Made by a program: the position numbers and the translations under genes. Source: JAFGTX01 sp942492225 (GTDB lineage: Bacteria; Bacillota; Clostridia; Peptostreptococcales; Acidaminobacteraceae). From it: a stretch of 34,567 bases of DNA. A model generated the notes under the pieces. The model worked only from the letters and a program-made list of their open reading frames with translations, did no database searches and was not told the origin of the DNA. Location of the stretch: NCBI GenBank assembly GCA_942492225.1, contig CALODS010000047.1, positions 1-34,567 on the forward strand. Direction: 5' to 3'. Positions 1-7,668 of this stretch are shown piece by piece. The number at the start of each line of letters is the position of its first letter. The first letter of the stretch is position 1.

Positions 1-1884
1 TTCGGCAAGACGTCTCGATATTGTTGTTCCTAAACCGGTACCACCGTACTTACGAGTAATCGTACCATCTTCTTGAGTAAAGGATTCAAATATGGTGGCT
101 AATCGATCTTCAGAAATACCTACCCCAGTATCTGCGACATACATATGAAGTTTCATATTATGGTCATAGATTTCATCAACATCAAGAGACAATAATACTT
201 TACCTTCACTGGTAAATTTAATAGCATTTTCTAATAAATTTGTTAATATTTGTCGTATTCGTGTCGGGTCACTAATCAGATAATCTGGTACGTGAGGTTT
301 AATATCGCTAATAAGCAGTAAGTTTTTCTGAGATGCTTTGATATTAAATTGATCAAACGTTGATTCTACTGTTTCCCTTATAGAAAATGGTATACTTTCG
401 ATTTGAATTTTTCCGAATTCAATTTTCGAAATATCTAATATGTCATTGATAATCACCAGAAGATTTGCTGCTGAAGTTTGAATGATTTTTACAAATTCAT
501 TTTGTTCTGGCGCTAATGTTGTCTCTAATAGAATTTCTGAGGATGCAATGATACCATTCATTGGGGTTCTAATTTCATGTGTAATGTTAGCAATAAATTC
601 ACTTTTAGAACGATTCGATGCTTCAGCCAATTCTCTCGCTGCTTCAATATGACTAATATCTACAAAAATATCCATATCAGTTTTTTCACCATGAAGGTTA
701 ACATTTACTCGGTTCATAAGAACTGGAATCATTTTATCTTCCAGAATCAACTTATATTGAAAGTCGCCACTTTTTTCTATTTCTTCTGATATTAAATAAT
801 CAGTCCATTTTGCCCCAATCAAATCTTCACTTCTTAAATTAAATACATTTAGTGCAAAATCATTAATACGCGTTATTTCACCATGTCTATTATACATAAC
901 AATACCCACAGGCATACTATCAATAATAAAATCTGTATTTGATTCAGAAATTTTAAGTTGTTGATTCGCTTTTCGTTCTAAATTCAATACATTTACAAAT
1001 ATCAAGACAATAATCGCCATAATAAAAACAAATGCAATTAAAATAACTTCCATTCTCCGCGTAATATTTGAAACCAAATCATGTTTATCTAAAGAGACGC
1101 CAACGACATAATTTTCTCCATAAAAATTCAATGGATAAAAAGCTGTTAAAACTTCTATTTCTTCGCCAAAACTCAGTGTCGTGTCATAGATATCCATCAA
1201 CCCATTTGAAATACGTTCCTTAATATAGTCTAAATCTTCTAGTATAAGCAACTCTTCATTTCTGGAGCCCTCAGAATAAGATAAACACAATACTTGATTA
1301 TCTTTTTCTATAAACCATGTCCACATACGATTACCAAAATAATAATTTTTAGAGACCAGCGTTAAAAATCCTTTGATATCTAATTCATAATATACGTTAT
1401 ACGTGTTATCACCTGTGTATTTCACCGGAACAATATAGTAAGCTTTATCACCATCGTCAAAAAGAAGTGGCTGATTGACTTTTTCCACTGGCAAACTTTC
1501 ACCGACATTTCTTTTCTTTAGATAGTTCATCCCTTCGAGCTTTAGTTCAATGGTTTTATTTGGACCTGAAATGACAACACGTTTCAATAAATCTTCATAG
1601 TTTGCGAGTAACATTCTTATAGCATTTTGTTTTTCATCAGAATAGTAATTGAAAAGGTAAAAATCGTCGAATTCATTTGAAGTTGCATAAAAATCAGCAT
1701 CGTTAATAAATCTAGAAAATTCAACTTCTGTCGATTTACCTAGATTATTTATTTCACTAAACATAACTGATTTAGATGATTGAATTAAATCATTATGAAC
1801 ATACAAACTATTAATAATAATAAATGCAATGATTGCCATTAACAAAAGTATAAGCATCACTTTGTCTATATTTTTATTCTTCAT
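1..1884 (-). CDS. membrane sensor histidine kinase (dCache-like/PAS/HisKA/HATPase), 3' partial
   Basis: Reading frame open from the ATG at 1884 to the left edge (628 codons, C-terminus missing). I translated it directly. Residues about 8-30 form a first membrane segment, about 34-275 an extracytoplasmic region that looks like a PDC/double-Cache sensor, and about 277-300 a second membrane segment. A PAS domain follows (about 313-425). The HisKA H-box reads HEIRTPMNG, with the phospho-accepting His at residue 436, and the last residues hold the HATPase G2 box GGTGLG. It should autophosphorylate in response to an external ligand and pass phosphate to a response regulator, or to a receiver domain of its own beyond the edge. 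The upstream dCache gene ends 17 bases before this ATG and an AAGGATAA-like ribosome site lies in the gap, so the two are probably one operon. Ligand and partner regulator are unknown. Confidence 0.9.
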   Translation of the reverse strand, partial: MKNKNIDKVMLILLLMAIIAFIIINSLYVHNDLIQSSKSVMFSEINNLGKSTEVEFSRFINDADFYATSNEFDDFYLFNYYSDEKQNAIRMLLANYEDLLKRVVISGPNKTIELKLEGMNYLKKRNVGESLPVEKVNQPLLFDDGDKAYYIVPVKYTGDNTYNVYYELDIKGFLTLVSKNYYFGNRMWTWFIEKDNQVLCLSYSEGSRNEELLILEDLDYIKERISNGLMDIYDTTLSFGEEIEVLTAFYPLNFYGENYVVGVSLDKHDLVSNITRRMEVILIAFVFIMAIIVLIFVNVLNLERKANQQLKISESNTDFIIDSMPVGIVMYNRHGEITRINDFALNVFNLRSEDLIGAKWTDYLISEEIEKSGDFQYKLILEDKMIPVLMNRVNVNLHGEKTDMDIFVDISHIEAARELAEASNRSKSEFIANITHEIRTPMNGIIASSEILLETTLAPEQNEFVKIIQTSAANLLVIINDILDISKIEFGKIQIESIPFSIRETVESTFDQFNIKASQKNLLLISDIKPHVPDYLISDPTRIRQILTNLLENAIKFTSEGKVLLSLDVDEIYDHNMKLHMYVADTGVGISEDRLATIFESFTQEDGTITRKYGGTGLGTTISRRLAE

Positions 1885-1901
1885 TTATCCTTCCCACAGT
1901 A

Positions 1902-2909
1902 CTAATTTTTATTGATATGCAATAGGTAAATGCCATAATCTTCTATCACAAAGGCACAGTAAGATCGAACTTTACCATCAAATTCAACCTCTCCATCCAT
2001 TATACCCTCATTCACTATTTGATGCCACATTTCTCTAAATCCCTTAATTTTGCTTTTGTTTAAATTATACTCATCAGGTATGTTAATCGTCTGTTCAACA
2101 TCTGAATAATATCGATGATTTTTTAATACTTTTAACCCCACTTGTTGATACATATCTTCTGATAGTGTTAATACAACACCTTCTTGATTAACAATCAACA
2201 TCCCACTGGTTATAATTAATAATTCATTTAGCATTTCAACAGATATATCTACACCAACAACACCTTTTAACTGATTATTTATATGGAGAGGTTTAACCAA
2301 TGAAATAACCCACCCTTTTCCTGCTGGATCTATGTATGGTGTATTGATAAATATACTCTCTGGTCCTTGACTTAAAGCAACATTAACGAAATTATAATTT
2401 GTTAAATCTCTTTTGGGTTCAACCATCCCCTCAGTATTAAACGAGGGGTAGACGCGACTGAATGAACGAATTTCATTGTAATAAATTTGCGTCACAAAAG
2501 GATAGCGGTCCATCAGTTCACTAAAATACGGATTAAGACTCTCTGTTGACATCAATTGTTCCTTAAGGTCATTTGTTAGTGGGCTAAAACCTGTTGCAAA
2601 TCCAGTTGATCCCTCTTCCTTAAAATGATTTTGAAATATACCGTTTTCATTGGTATAATATTGTGTTTCATCAATGGATTCAAGTGCAATACGTCTGTTA
2701 TCCTCGTCATATAACAATTCAAGTTTTGAAGCCCCATCGTTTATTACAGCCTCAAGAGTTACTAACGTTTGTCTAAAAGCTAAAGCAGTTGCATCAATAG
2801 AGTCTTTCGTGAAGCAGCTGTCAGTTTCAGGTATATTCGTATAAAAATAAAATCCAATAAAAAGAATAACACCTATTCCAATTAAAAAAATAATTTTCCA
2901 TCTTTGCAT
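1902..2909 (-). CDS. membrane-anchored stand-alone double-Cache (PDC) sensor protein
   Basis: 335 residues. One N-terminal membrane segment (about 7-24, FLIGIGVILFIGFYFY) is followed only by an extracytoplasmic domain. The stretch around residues 120-235 has the pattern of a dCache ligand-binding fold: RYPFVTQIYY, then NTPYIDPAGKGWVISL, then LKGVVGVDISVEMLNELL. There is no HAMP, kinase, methyl-accepting, GGDEF or other output domain after it and no second membrane helix, so the C-terminus should stay outside the cell. The start is supported by a GGAGGGGG ribosome site just upstream. It is the first gene of a pair with the histidine kinase 17 bases downstream, which has its own sensor region. 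I infer that it is an accessory binding subunit for that kinase. It could instead be a degraded chemoreceptor or cyclase that has lost its output domain. Confident in the fold, not in the role. Confidence 0.75.
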   Translation of the reverse strand: MQRWKIIFLIGIGVILFIGFYFYTNIPETDSCFTKDSIDATALAFRQTLVTLEAVINDGASKLELLYDEDNRRIALESIDETQYYTNENGIFQNHFKEEGSTGFATGFSPLTNDLKEQLMSTESLNPYFSELMDRYPFVTQIYYNEIRSFSRVYPSFNTEGMVEPKRDLTNYNFVNVALSQGPESIFINTPYIDPAGKGWVISLVKPLHINNQLKGVVGVDISVEMLNELLIITSGMLIVNQEGVVLTLSEDMYQQVGLKVLKNHRYYSDVEQTINIPDEYNLNKSKIKGFREMWHQIVNEGIMDGEVEFDGKVRSYCAFVIEDYGIYLLHINKN

Positions 2910-2996
2910 CGAATCCCCCTCCTATATTTCTATTCTACACTTCTAAGCCCCACTCCTATCATTTTTTTGAAAATTTTATACAATTATTTTCTTGAT

Positions 2997-3031
2997 AAAA
3001 AAATCACCTTAAAGTTACCTTTAAGGTGATT
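2997..3031 (-). terminator. intrinsic terminator of the thyX-like gene
   Basis: A perfect 13-bp inverted repeat (3002-3014 with 3019-3031, four-base loop) lies immediately after the stop codon of the thyX-like gene. On the minus strand it is followed by seven T residues (2997-3003). Confidence 0.9.
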
Positions 3032-3034
3032 AAA

Positions 3035-4426
3035 TTACTTCATATCTCTTCTATTAACTTTTAAACCTGGATACATTGCTTCGAACTCAACAAATGCATC
3101 GCCAATATCATTGGCAACAGTTCTAATTTCGTCTTGTGCGTGTTCTTCTGTTCTTAATGTAACAAATCTAGCCATCCCCTGTAAGTTGCCAAAAAAAGTT
3201 GCTTTACGCATATTTGCATTAATAACAACATAAGGCGACAGCGCTAATAAATCGTTAGCAACAAATTTGTCATATAATTCACATGACTTTTTATAAACAT
3301 CAATGATTAAAGACGCCGCTTTTTTACCATTTGTTTTGTCCTTAATCATAACAATTTCTTCAGGGATCAATAAACCATAATCAACATTAGGCATGACAGG
3401 TAAAATCTCCAGTGTTCTATGTCTAATCAATTGGTGGTGACCAGCTTCGCTCATAAGAACAGTCACTGATTTTCCAACTTTAGAGAAATCTTTTGGCAGT
3501 TCGTCAAATCGAGACATCGAAGCTAAAACTTTTTCAGGATAATTAGCAATTGTTCCTAGTTTTTCAACTGAACCAATGGTAGTTACTGGACGTTCGTATA
3601 TTTTACGTTTTAAGTCTGAAGATACATCTTCTAACGTGTAAAAATTCTCAACGAATGCTTTCATATAGTCTGTTGGTTCGACATGTTTGACCATCCCTGG
3701 TGATACAATTTCACCTTCATGCTTCATTGCTTTTGCTGTATCTTTTATTTCACTATTATAAAAGCCATGAGCATATAGTTCTGATACACCATCACAGAAT
3801 GCTCTAAGGTTTGTTGATAAACCCATATTTGATTTCACCGATAATGGTAAAACATTTCTAGCATTTTCAAATGCTAATTTTTTAATGGCACCAGCTTTTT
3901 CTTCTGGATATCTTTCAGCTAGAGCTTCTTCTAATATTACCATTAAGTCTTTATAGACATCAAAACACATATCGCAGAACTGAATGTAATCTGCTTTCAA
4001 AGATGGTGCTTTATCAAGTTCCTTTGGCACGACATATTCAGTCGGTGGATTATACCTTAGAGAATACTCTATATAACTCCAATATTGATTATTATGTAAT
4101 GCTTCTACTAACTCGGTAAACCATCTACTTTTGTTCTCTATACACATTTGTAGATGATCTAATTCTTTAATTGATGAGTGACCATAATTAACGCCCCATT
4201 TTTCCATAAAGCCATTAGCAACTACAAAAGATTTTTTAAATTGTTCTAAAAAATTTTCCTCTGGTAAGCTCACTTGATCATTTTCGACTAAAGAGATCAA
4301 ATCTTCCCTAAATCCTTCCTTTTGACGACTTACTTTACTCATTAACATCGCCCCAAGAACACTAGGTACCAAAGGTATAAATACGTCTTTATCATCATTT
4401 GTCATTAAGTTGGAATACGTTCCCAT
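3035..4426 (-). CDS. thyX: FAD-dependent thymidylate synthase (ThyX) homologue with two ThyX-like units
   Basis: 463 residues, about twice the usual ThyX length. ThyX makes dTMP from dUMP using methylenetetrahydrofolate and FAD. The N-terminal unit has SRWF (100-103), YSLRY (121-125, as in the family NELSxRY) and ARNVLPL (189-195), but NNQ (112-114) where RHR should be. The C-terminal unit has RHR (335-337) and a well conserved LRTEEHAQDEIR (424-435), yet lacks the SxRY part. The active site may therefore be shared between the two halves, and activity cannot be assumed. I place the start at the ATG at 4426, because an AAGGAG site lies 7 bases upstream. An ATG 24 bases further out (4450) has no such site and lies almost on a -10 hexamer. 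The gene is transcribed alone, with a terminator on each side. Confidence 0.8.
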   Translation of the reverse strand: MGTYSNLMTNDDKDVFIPLVPSVLGAMLMSKVSRQKEGFREDLISLVENDQVSLPEENFLEQFKKSFVVANGFMEKWGVNYGHSSIKELDHLQMCIENKSRWFTELVEALHNNQYWSYIEYSLRYNPPTEYVVPKELDKAPSLKADYIQFCDMCFDVYKDLMVILEEALAERYPEEKAGAIKKLAFENARNVLPLSVKSNMGLSTNLRAFCDGVSELYAHGFYNSEIKDTAKAMKHEGEIVSPGMVKHVEPTDYMKAFVENFYTLEDVSSDLKRKIYERPVTTIGSVEKLGTIANYPEKVLASMSRFDELPKDFSKVGKSVTVLMSEAGHHQLIRHRTLEILPVMPNVDYGLLIPEEIVMIKDKTNGKKAASLIIDVYKKSCELYDKFVANDLLALSPYVVINANMRKATFFGNLQGMARFVTLRTEEHAQDEIRTVANDIGDAFVEFEAMYPGLKVNRRDMK

Positions 4427-4457
4427 ATGCACACTCCTTATAAAATTCATTAGTCTT

Positions 4458-4486
4458 ATTATAGCTTAAATCCTTTAAAAAAAGAA
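4458..4486 (-). promoter_or_regulatory. candidate promoter of the thyX-like gene
   Basis: TATAAT at 4463-4458 with a weak TTCTTT -35 17 bases upstream. It would give a leader of roughly 25 bases before the ATG at 4426. The -35 overlaps the terminator of the preceding gene. Confidence 0.4.
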
Positions 4487-4506
4487 CCTACTTGATGTAG
4501 GTTCTT
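4477..4506 (-). terminator. intrinsic terminator of the nitronate monooxygenase gene
   Basis: A perfect 10-bp stem (4482-4491 with 4497-4506, five-base loop) lies directly after the stop codon, followed on the minus strand by seven T residues. Confidence 0.9.
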
Positions 4507-4510
4507 AAAC

Positions 4511-5596
4511 TTATTTCTTATTCATATAGTCTTTTAATTCTGACATTAACTCATCTATAACGTTCTTTACAGTAGTTATCTCATTTATACGATAGCCGTT
4601 TGTCCCAGAAAAGAGTAGCCCTTGATCAACATTTCCTTTGACCGCTTCAATAAGTGCTTCTGATATGCAATAAGGCGTTACGGCAGGATCACAAGGAATC
4701 AAACATTTCACACATTTCTTAACACCTGCTTGACCTGCTTCAACAGTTTCAATAAATTTATTTCGAATTGCTCGTCCAGGCATTCCTACAGGACTCTTCA
4801 CTAATTGAATGTCTTCTTTTTTAGCATTCACAAATGCATTTTTATAGTTGATATGTGCATCACATTCCTCGGTGCCAATAAAACGTGTTCCAATCTGAAC
4901 ACCCGCAGCACCAAGTTCTAGAAATTTTCCTATATCCTCACCAGTATAAATACCACCAGCTGCAATTACAGGAATTTCAACTTTATATTTTTCTTCCCAT
5001 ACCTTTGCCGCTGCTACAACTTCTTGTATTAAATCTTCTAATTTTCTTGCTGTACCATTCACAAGTTCTTCCATCTTAAAGCCCAAATGACCACCTGCTT
5101 CTTGTCCTTCAACAACAAGCATATCTGGTAAACGATTGTACTTTTTATACCAACGTTTACATAAAAGATCAGTTACTCGACCTGATGAAACGATTGGCGC
5201 AATCTTTGTTTGAGAATCTTTTACTATTTCTGGTAATTCAAGTGGTAATCCAGCGCCTGATATAATTAAATCAATACCTGATTTAACAGCTTCCATTGCT
5301 ATTTCTTTATAATTCTGAACAGCAACCATAAGATTAAGCCCAATAATACCTTCTGGCGCAATCTCTTTTGCTTTTCTTATTTCTTCTCTTAATGCACGTA
5401 AATTTGCTACTAATGGATTATTCGTATAATCCGATTCCTCAAATCCAATCCCCACAGCAGAAATTACACCAATACCGCCATATTTGGCAACTGTACCAGC
5501 AAGTTGTGATCTTGATATACCAACACCCATTCCACCTTGTACAATTGGCAATTTTGAAGTTAGATTACCAAGCTTAATTCCTTTAATTTCCAACAT
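4511..5596 (-). CDS. nitronate monooxygenase / FabK-like FMN flavoprotein
   Basis: 361 residues of the nitronate monooxygenase (2-nitropropane dioxygenase) TIM-barrel family, which also includes the enoyl-ACP reductase FabK. Visible marks are the N-terminal PIVQGGMGVGIS, the GQEAGGHLGF loop that carries the family's catalytic His, AAGGIYTGEDIGKFLELGA and VQIGTRF of the FMN phosphate site, and a C-terminal cysteine cluster (KKCVKCLIPCDPAVTPYC). That cluster is not needed for the basic fold and could bind metal or be redox active. I start at the ATG at 5596, five bases after an AGGAG. A GTG six bases upstream overlaps that ribosome site. It is monocistronic, with a TTGTAA-17-TATAAT promoter and a terminator. 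Whether it detoxifies nitronates or works in fatty-acid synthesis cannot be told from sequence. Confidence 0.85.
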   Translation of the reverse strand: MLEIKGIKLGNLTSKLPIVQGGMGVGISRSQLAGTVAKYGGIGVISAVGIGFEESDYTNNPLVANLRALREEIRKAKEIAPEGIIGLNLMVAVQNYKEIAMEAVKSGIDLIISGAGLPLELPEIVKDSQTKIAPIVSSGRVTDLLCKRWYKKYNRLPDMLVVEGQEAGGHLGFKMEELVNGTARKLEDLIQEVVAAAKVWEEKYKVEIPVIAAGGIYTGEDIGKFLELGAAGVQIGTRFIGTEECDAHINYKNAFVNAKKEDIQLVKSPVGMPGRAIRNKFIETVEAGQAGVKKCVKCLIPCDPAVTPYCISEALIEAVKGNVDQGLLFSGTNGYRINEITTVKNVIDELMSELKDYMNKK

Positions 5597-5634
5597 CTCC
5601 ACTCCTATCTATAAATAACGTTAACTTTATTGTT

Positions 5635-5663
5635 ATTATATTGGATTTCATAGTGGATTACAA
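5635..5663 (-). promoter_or_regulatory. promoter of the nitronate monooxygenase gene
   Basis: TTGTAA (5663-5658), a 17-base spacer and TATAAT (5640-5635), about 40 bases upstream of the ATG. Confidence 0.6.
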
Positions 5664-5761
5664 TTAAAACTTTGTAATATTAGTAGATTTTATTACTAGG
5701 TACTAATTATAATTATATTTGCCAGACATATACGTGAATTGGACTCCACTATTAAAGTCTT

Positions 5762-5793
5762 GAAAAAACTCAATTATGACATCCTATTCAAGT
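5762..5793 (-). terminator. probable terminator of the ferredoxin gene
   Basis: Imperfect 8-bp stem (5768-5775 with 5786-5793, two G-U pairs and one mismatch) starting at the stop codon and followed by six T residues on the minus strand. It is weaker than the other terminators in the window. Confidence 0.45.
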
Positions 5794-6002
5794 TAATTAT
5801 CTCTATTTATCATTTTAATTGCACGATGAGGGCAAACTTGCACACATTTACCACAACCAGTACATAAATCTTTGTCTACTGTTGGTGTACTCCCCTTAAA
5901 AAACTTCACCTCTTGTCTAATTGCATTTACAGGACACACACGTTTTGAAACACAAAATGGTGATTGATCACATGCGTTTTCATTAATTACAGCTATCTTC
6001 AT
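5793..6002 (-). CDS. small 2[4Fe-4S]-type ferredoxin
   Basis: 69 residues with seven cysteines in two groups. The C-terminal group is canonical (C47, C50, C53, C57-P), and the N-terminal group is C11-x5-C17-x5-C23-P in place of CxxCxxCxxxCP. With C23 completing one cluster and C57 the other, the N-terminal cluster has only C11, C17 and C57 in sight and may be a [3Fe-4S] or an unusual site. The DQSPFC...VCPVNAI arrangement is familiar to me from small clostridial dicluster proteins of unknown partner. It should be a cytosolic electron carrier. The gene stands alone behind a perfect promoter with a palindrome at the start of the transcript, suggesting tight regulation of a strong gene. A GGGATGAG site precedes the ATG. 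Confidence 0.85.
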   Translation of the reverse strand: MKIAVINENACDQSPFCVSKRVCPVNAIRQEVKFFKGSTPTVDKDLCTGCGKCVQVCPHRAIKMINRDN

Positions 6003-6017
6003 TTTCTCATCCCTTTC

Positions 6018-6073
6018 TAACCCCCTACTATAGGGGTTAAGAGAATTATATGCCTTGTTTTTATATTTGTCAA
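6018..6073 (-). promoter_or_regulatory. consensus promoter with an operator-like C/G-tract palindrome
   Basis: TTGACA (6073-6068), exactly 17 bases, TATAAT (6050-6045), all matching the housekeeping consensus. The inverted repeat 6018-6039 (TAACCCC ... GGGGTTA; core CCCCTActaTAGGGG) begins where transcription should start. The C-tract/G-tract form resembles operators of CsoR/RcnR/FrmR-family regulators. The regulator identity is inference. Confidence 0.75.
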
Positions 6074-6086
6074 TAATTTCTTCGAA

Positions 6087-6123
6087 CTTAAAAAAGCATC
6101 TACCTTTTACGATAAATGCTTTT
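6087..6123 (-). terminator. terminator overlapping the end of the HD-GYP gene
   Basis: Inverted repeat AAAAGCAT (6116-6123) with ATGCTTTT (6092-6099) on the minus strand, ending in a T run. Its left arm overlaps the last codons of the gene. The inner part pairs poorly. Confidence 0.6.
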
Positions 6124-7210
6124 GAATGTATTTTCTTATAATATCTTCTTTTTCTTTAAATGCATTGACAACAGATGTATCAAATTGTGTGCCACTAAAG
6201 GTATCGAGAATCTCAAGACCTTCGTCAAAACTCATTTCATTTCGATACGGCCTTTTTGAAGTCATTGCATCAAAGGCATCTGCAACAGCAATAATTCTGG
6301 CTTCAATTTCTATTTCATCGCCAACCAACCCATCAGGATAACCTTTGCCATCAACACGTTCATGATGATGACGTATGACTGTTGCAACACGTGACAGTTT
6401 ACTTGACGCTTTTAGAATGCGTTCTCCCATCTCAGGATGTTTTTTTATCAACTCATATTCCTCTACTGTTAATTTATCTGGTTTGCTCAATACATCATCG
6501 TGAATACCGATCTTGCCAATATCATGAAGCAACGCTGATTCTTCCAATAGTTGCACTTCAACTGCATCTAGTTCACTCGCTATAATCAGCGCAATTTCAG
6601 TTACTCTTTCAGAGTGTCCACGTGTATATTGATCTTTTTCTTCAATTGCACTAATGAGTAAACTAAGTGTATCAATGTGATTTTCTTGGAGACGTTCAAT
6701 TTGACTTCCAATTTCAGAGGCCATATTATTCACATGAGAGACCAACTGATTTAACTCATAGTTTTTTGATGGCATTATTTTAAAAGAATAATCCCCTTTA
6801 GCAACCCTATCAATACTTGTTATTGTTCTTTCTAAAAGTGAATACATTTTTTTGCTCATATACAAAATACAAACGAAAAAAATAGTTGCCACGGTTATGG
6901 TAATGAGAATCGTGTAAAGAACAAGTTTGTCATAATTTTTGTGATAACGGGTCATATCAAAATAGACATTCATTTCTTTTAACACATTGTTGTTGCTATC
7001 CATAATTTGATAAGGGACTATTATTTGTCTATGGTTTTTTTGTGTCTCCTCTGACTCATTAGTTGTAATATTGACACCTAAATATTCATCGATGTTTAGA
7101 TACGCTCTTATTTTTTGATCAATGTAGTCATCTGTAATTTTGCGAGCAATAATATAATAACCATTTAGTCGCCTTTGATCTGATGTTGTTACAGGACTTC
7201 CAGCAAGCAA
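6107..7210 (-). CDS. HD-GYP cyclic-di-GMP phosphodiesterase, 3' part of a frameshifted gene
   Basis: This 367-residue frame holds the second half of an extracytoplasmic domain (about 1-95), a membrane segment (about 97-118), HAMP (about 119-172) and an HD-GYP domain with HD at 229-230 (LLHDIGKIG) and HHHERVDGKGYP at 281-292. All metal-binding and GYP signatures are present, so the catalytic domain looks able to hydrolyse c-di-GMP. The apparent ATG at 7210 is not a natural start. The preceding frame (7189-7593) carries the N-terminal membrane segment and the first part of the same domain, and the frame here continues it with YLLAGSPVTTSDQ, typical of the end of CHASE4. The intact gene would span 6107-7593. 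A single missing base just before 7210 would explain the break. Confidence 0.8.
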   Translation of the reverse strand: MLAGSPVTTSDQRRLNGYYIIARKITDDYIDQKIRAYLNIDEYLGVNITTNESEETQKNHRQIIVPYQIMDSNNNVLKEMNVYFDMTRYHKNYDKLVLYTILITITVATIFFVCILYMSKKMYSLLERTITSIDRVAKGDYSFKIMPSKNYELNQLVSHVNNMASEIGSQIERLQENHIDTLSLLISAIEEKDQYTRGHSERVTEIALIIASELDAVEVQLLEESALLHDIGKIGIHDDVLSKPDKLTVEEYELIKKHPEMGERILKASSKLSRVATVIRHHHERVDGKGYPDGLVGDEIEIEARIIAVADAFDAMTSKRPYRNEMSFDEGLEILDTFSGTQFDTSVVNAFKEKEDIIRKYIQKHLS

Positions 7211-7593
7211 ATATAGTCTTCAACGTTCATTTGTCCATAATATTCATAATAATCATTTACCAAGCCTTCAACAAAAACGCCATCGACATTATAGGACAAT
7301 TCGTTTAACAAGGTAAATGTTGCATTCTCAGATGACCATTTATAATCCAACTTGTAAATATTATTGTACATATCATCACAAGCGGCATAATCAGTTACAA
7401 GTAATCTTAGTGATTCTACTTCTTTATTGTAAATATTATCAATGATACTGTATTGTGTTTCCATATAAATATTATCAACGGACACTGCAATAGATTGCGC
7501 TGTTGCATATAAAGCAATAAGTTGAAGAGAAACACAAAATAATATCGCAACGATAAAATAAGTGATAATCCTTGGCAATAATTTGTATTTCAT
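7189..7593 (-). CDS. N-terminal part (membrane segment + CHASE4) of the frameshifted HD-GYP gene
   Basis: 134 residues. A membrane segment (about 10-32) is followed by an extracytoplasmic stretch with DYAACDDMYNNI and FTLLNELSYNVDGVFV, the pattern of the first half of a CHASE4 sensor domain (usual form DYAxWDDtY). The frame ends in CLLEVL and a stop, while the next frame gives the expected continuation of CHASE4, HAMP and HD-GYP. The start is good: GGAGATAT lies just before the ATG at 7593. It is the 5' half of one broken gene. As it stands it would give a short membrane-anchored sensor without output. Confidence 0.75.
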   Translation of the reverse strand: MKYKLLPRIITYFIVAILFCVSLQLIALYATAQSIAVSVDNIYMETQYSIIDNIYNKEVESLRLLVTDYAACDDMYNNIYKLDYKWSSENATFTLLNELSYNVDGVFVEGLVNDYYEYYGQMNVEDYICLLEVL

Positions 7594-7617
7594 CGAAATA
7601 TCTCCTTAATTTTACTG

Positions 7618-7653
7618 AAAAAGGCCAATTTATCTTACTAGGAAGCATTGGCC
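7618..7653 (-). terminator. intrinsic terminator of the YvyF-like gene
   Basis: Perfect 7-bp arms GGCCAAT/ATTGGCC (7623-7629, 7647-7653) with a 17-base loop, followed on the minus strand by TTTTT, just after the stop codon. Confidence 0.7.
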
Positions 7654-7668
7654 ATGTAATAACTTTTT

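Noticed and set aside
4427..4450. Upstream ATG of the thyX-like gene at 4450
   Set aside because: No ribosome site before it, it almost touches a TATAAT, and an AAGGAG lies inside the extra codons at the right distance from the ATG at 4426.
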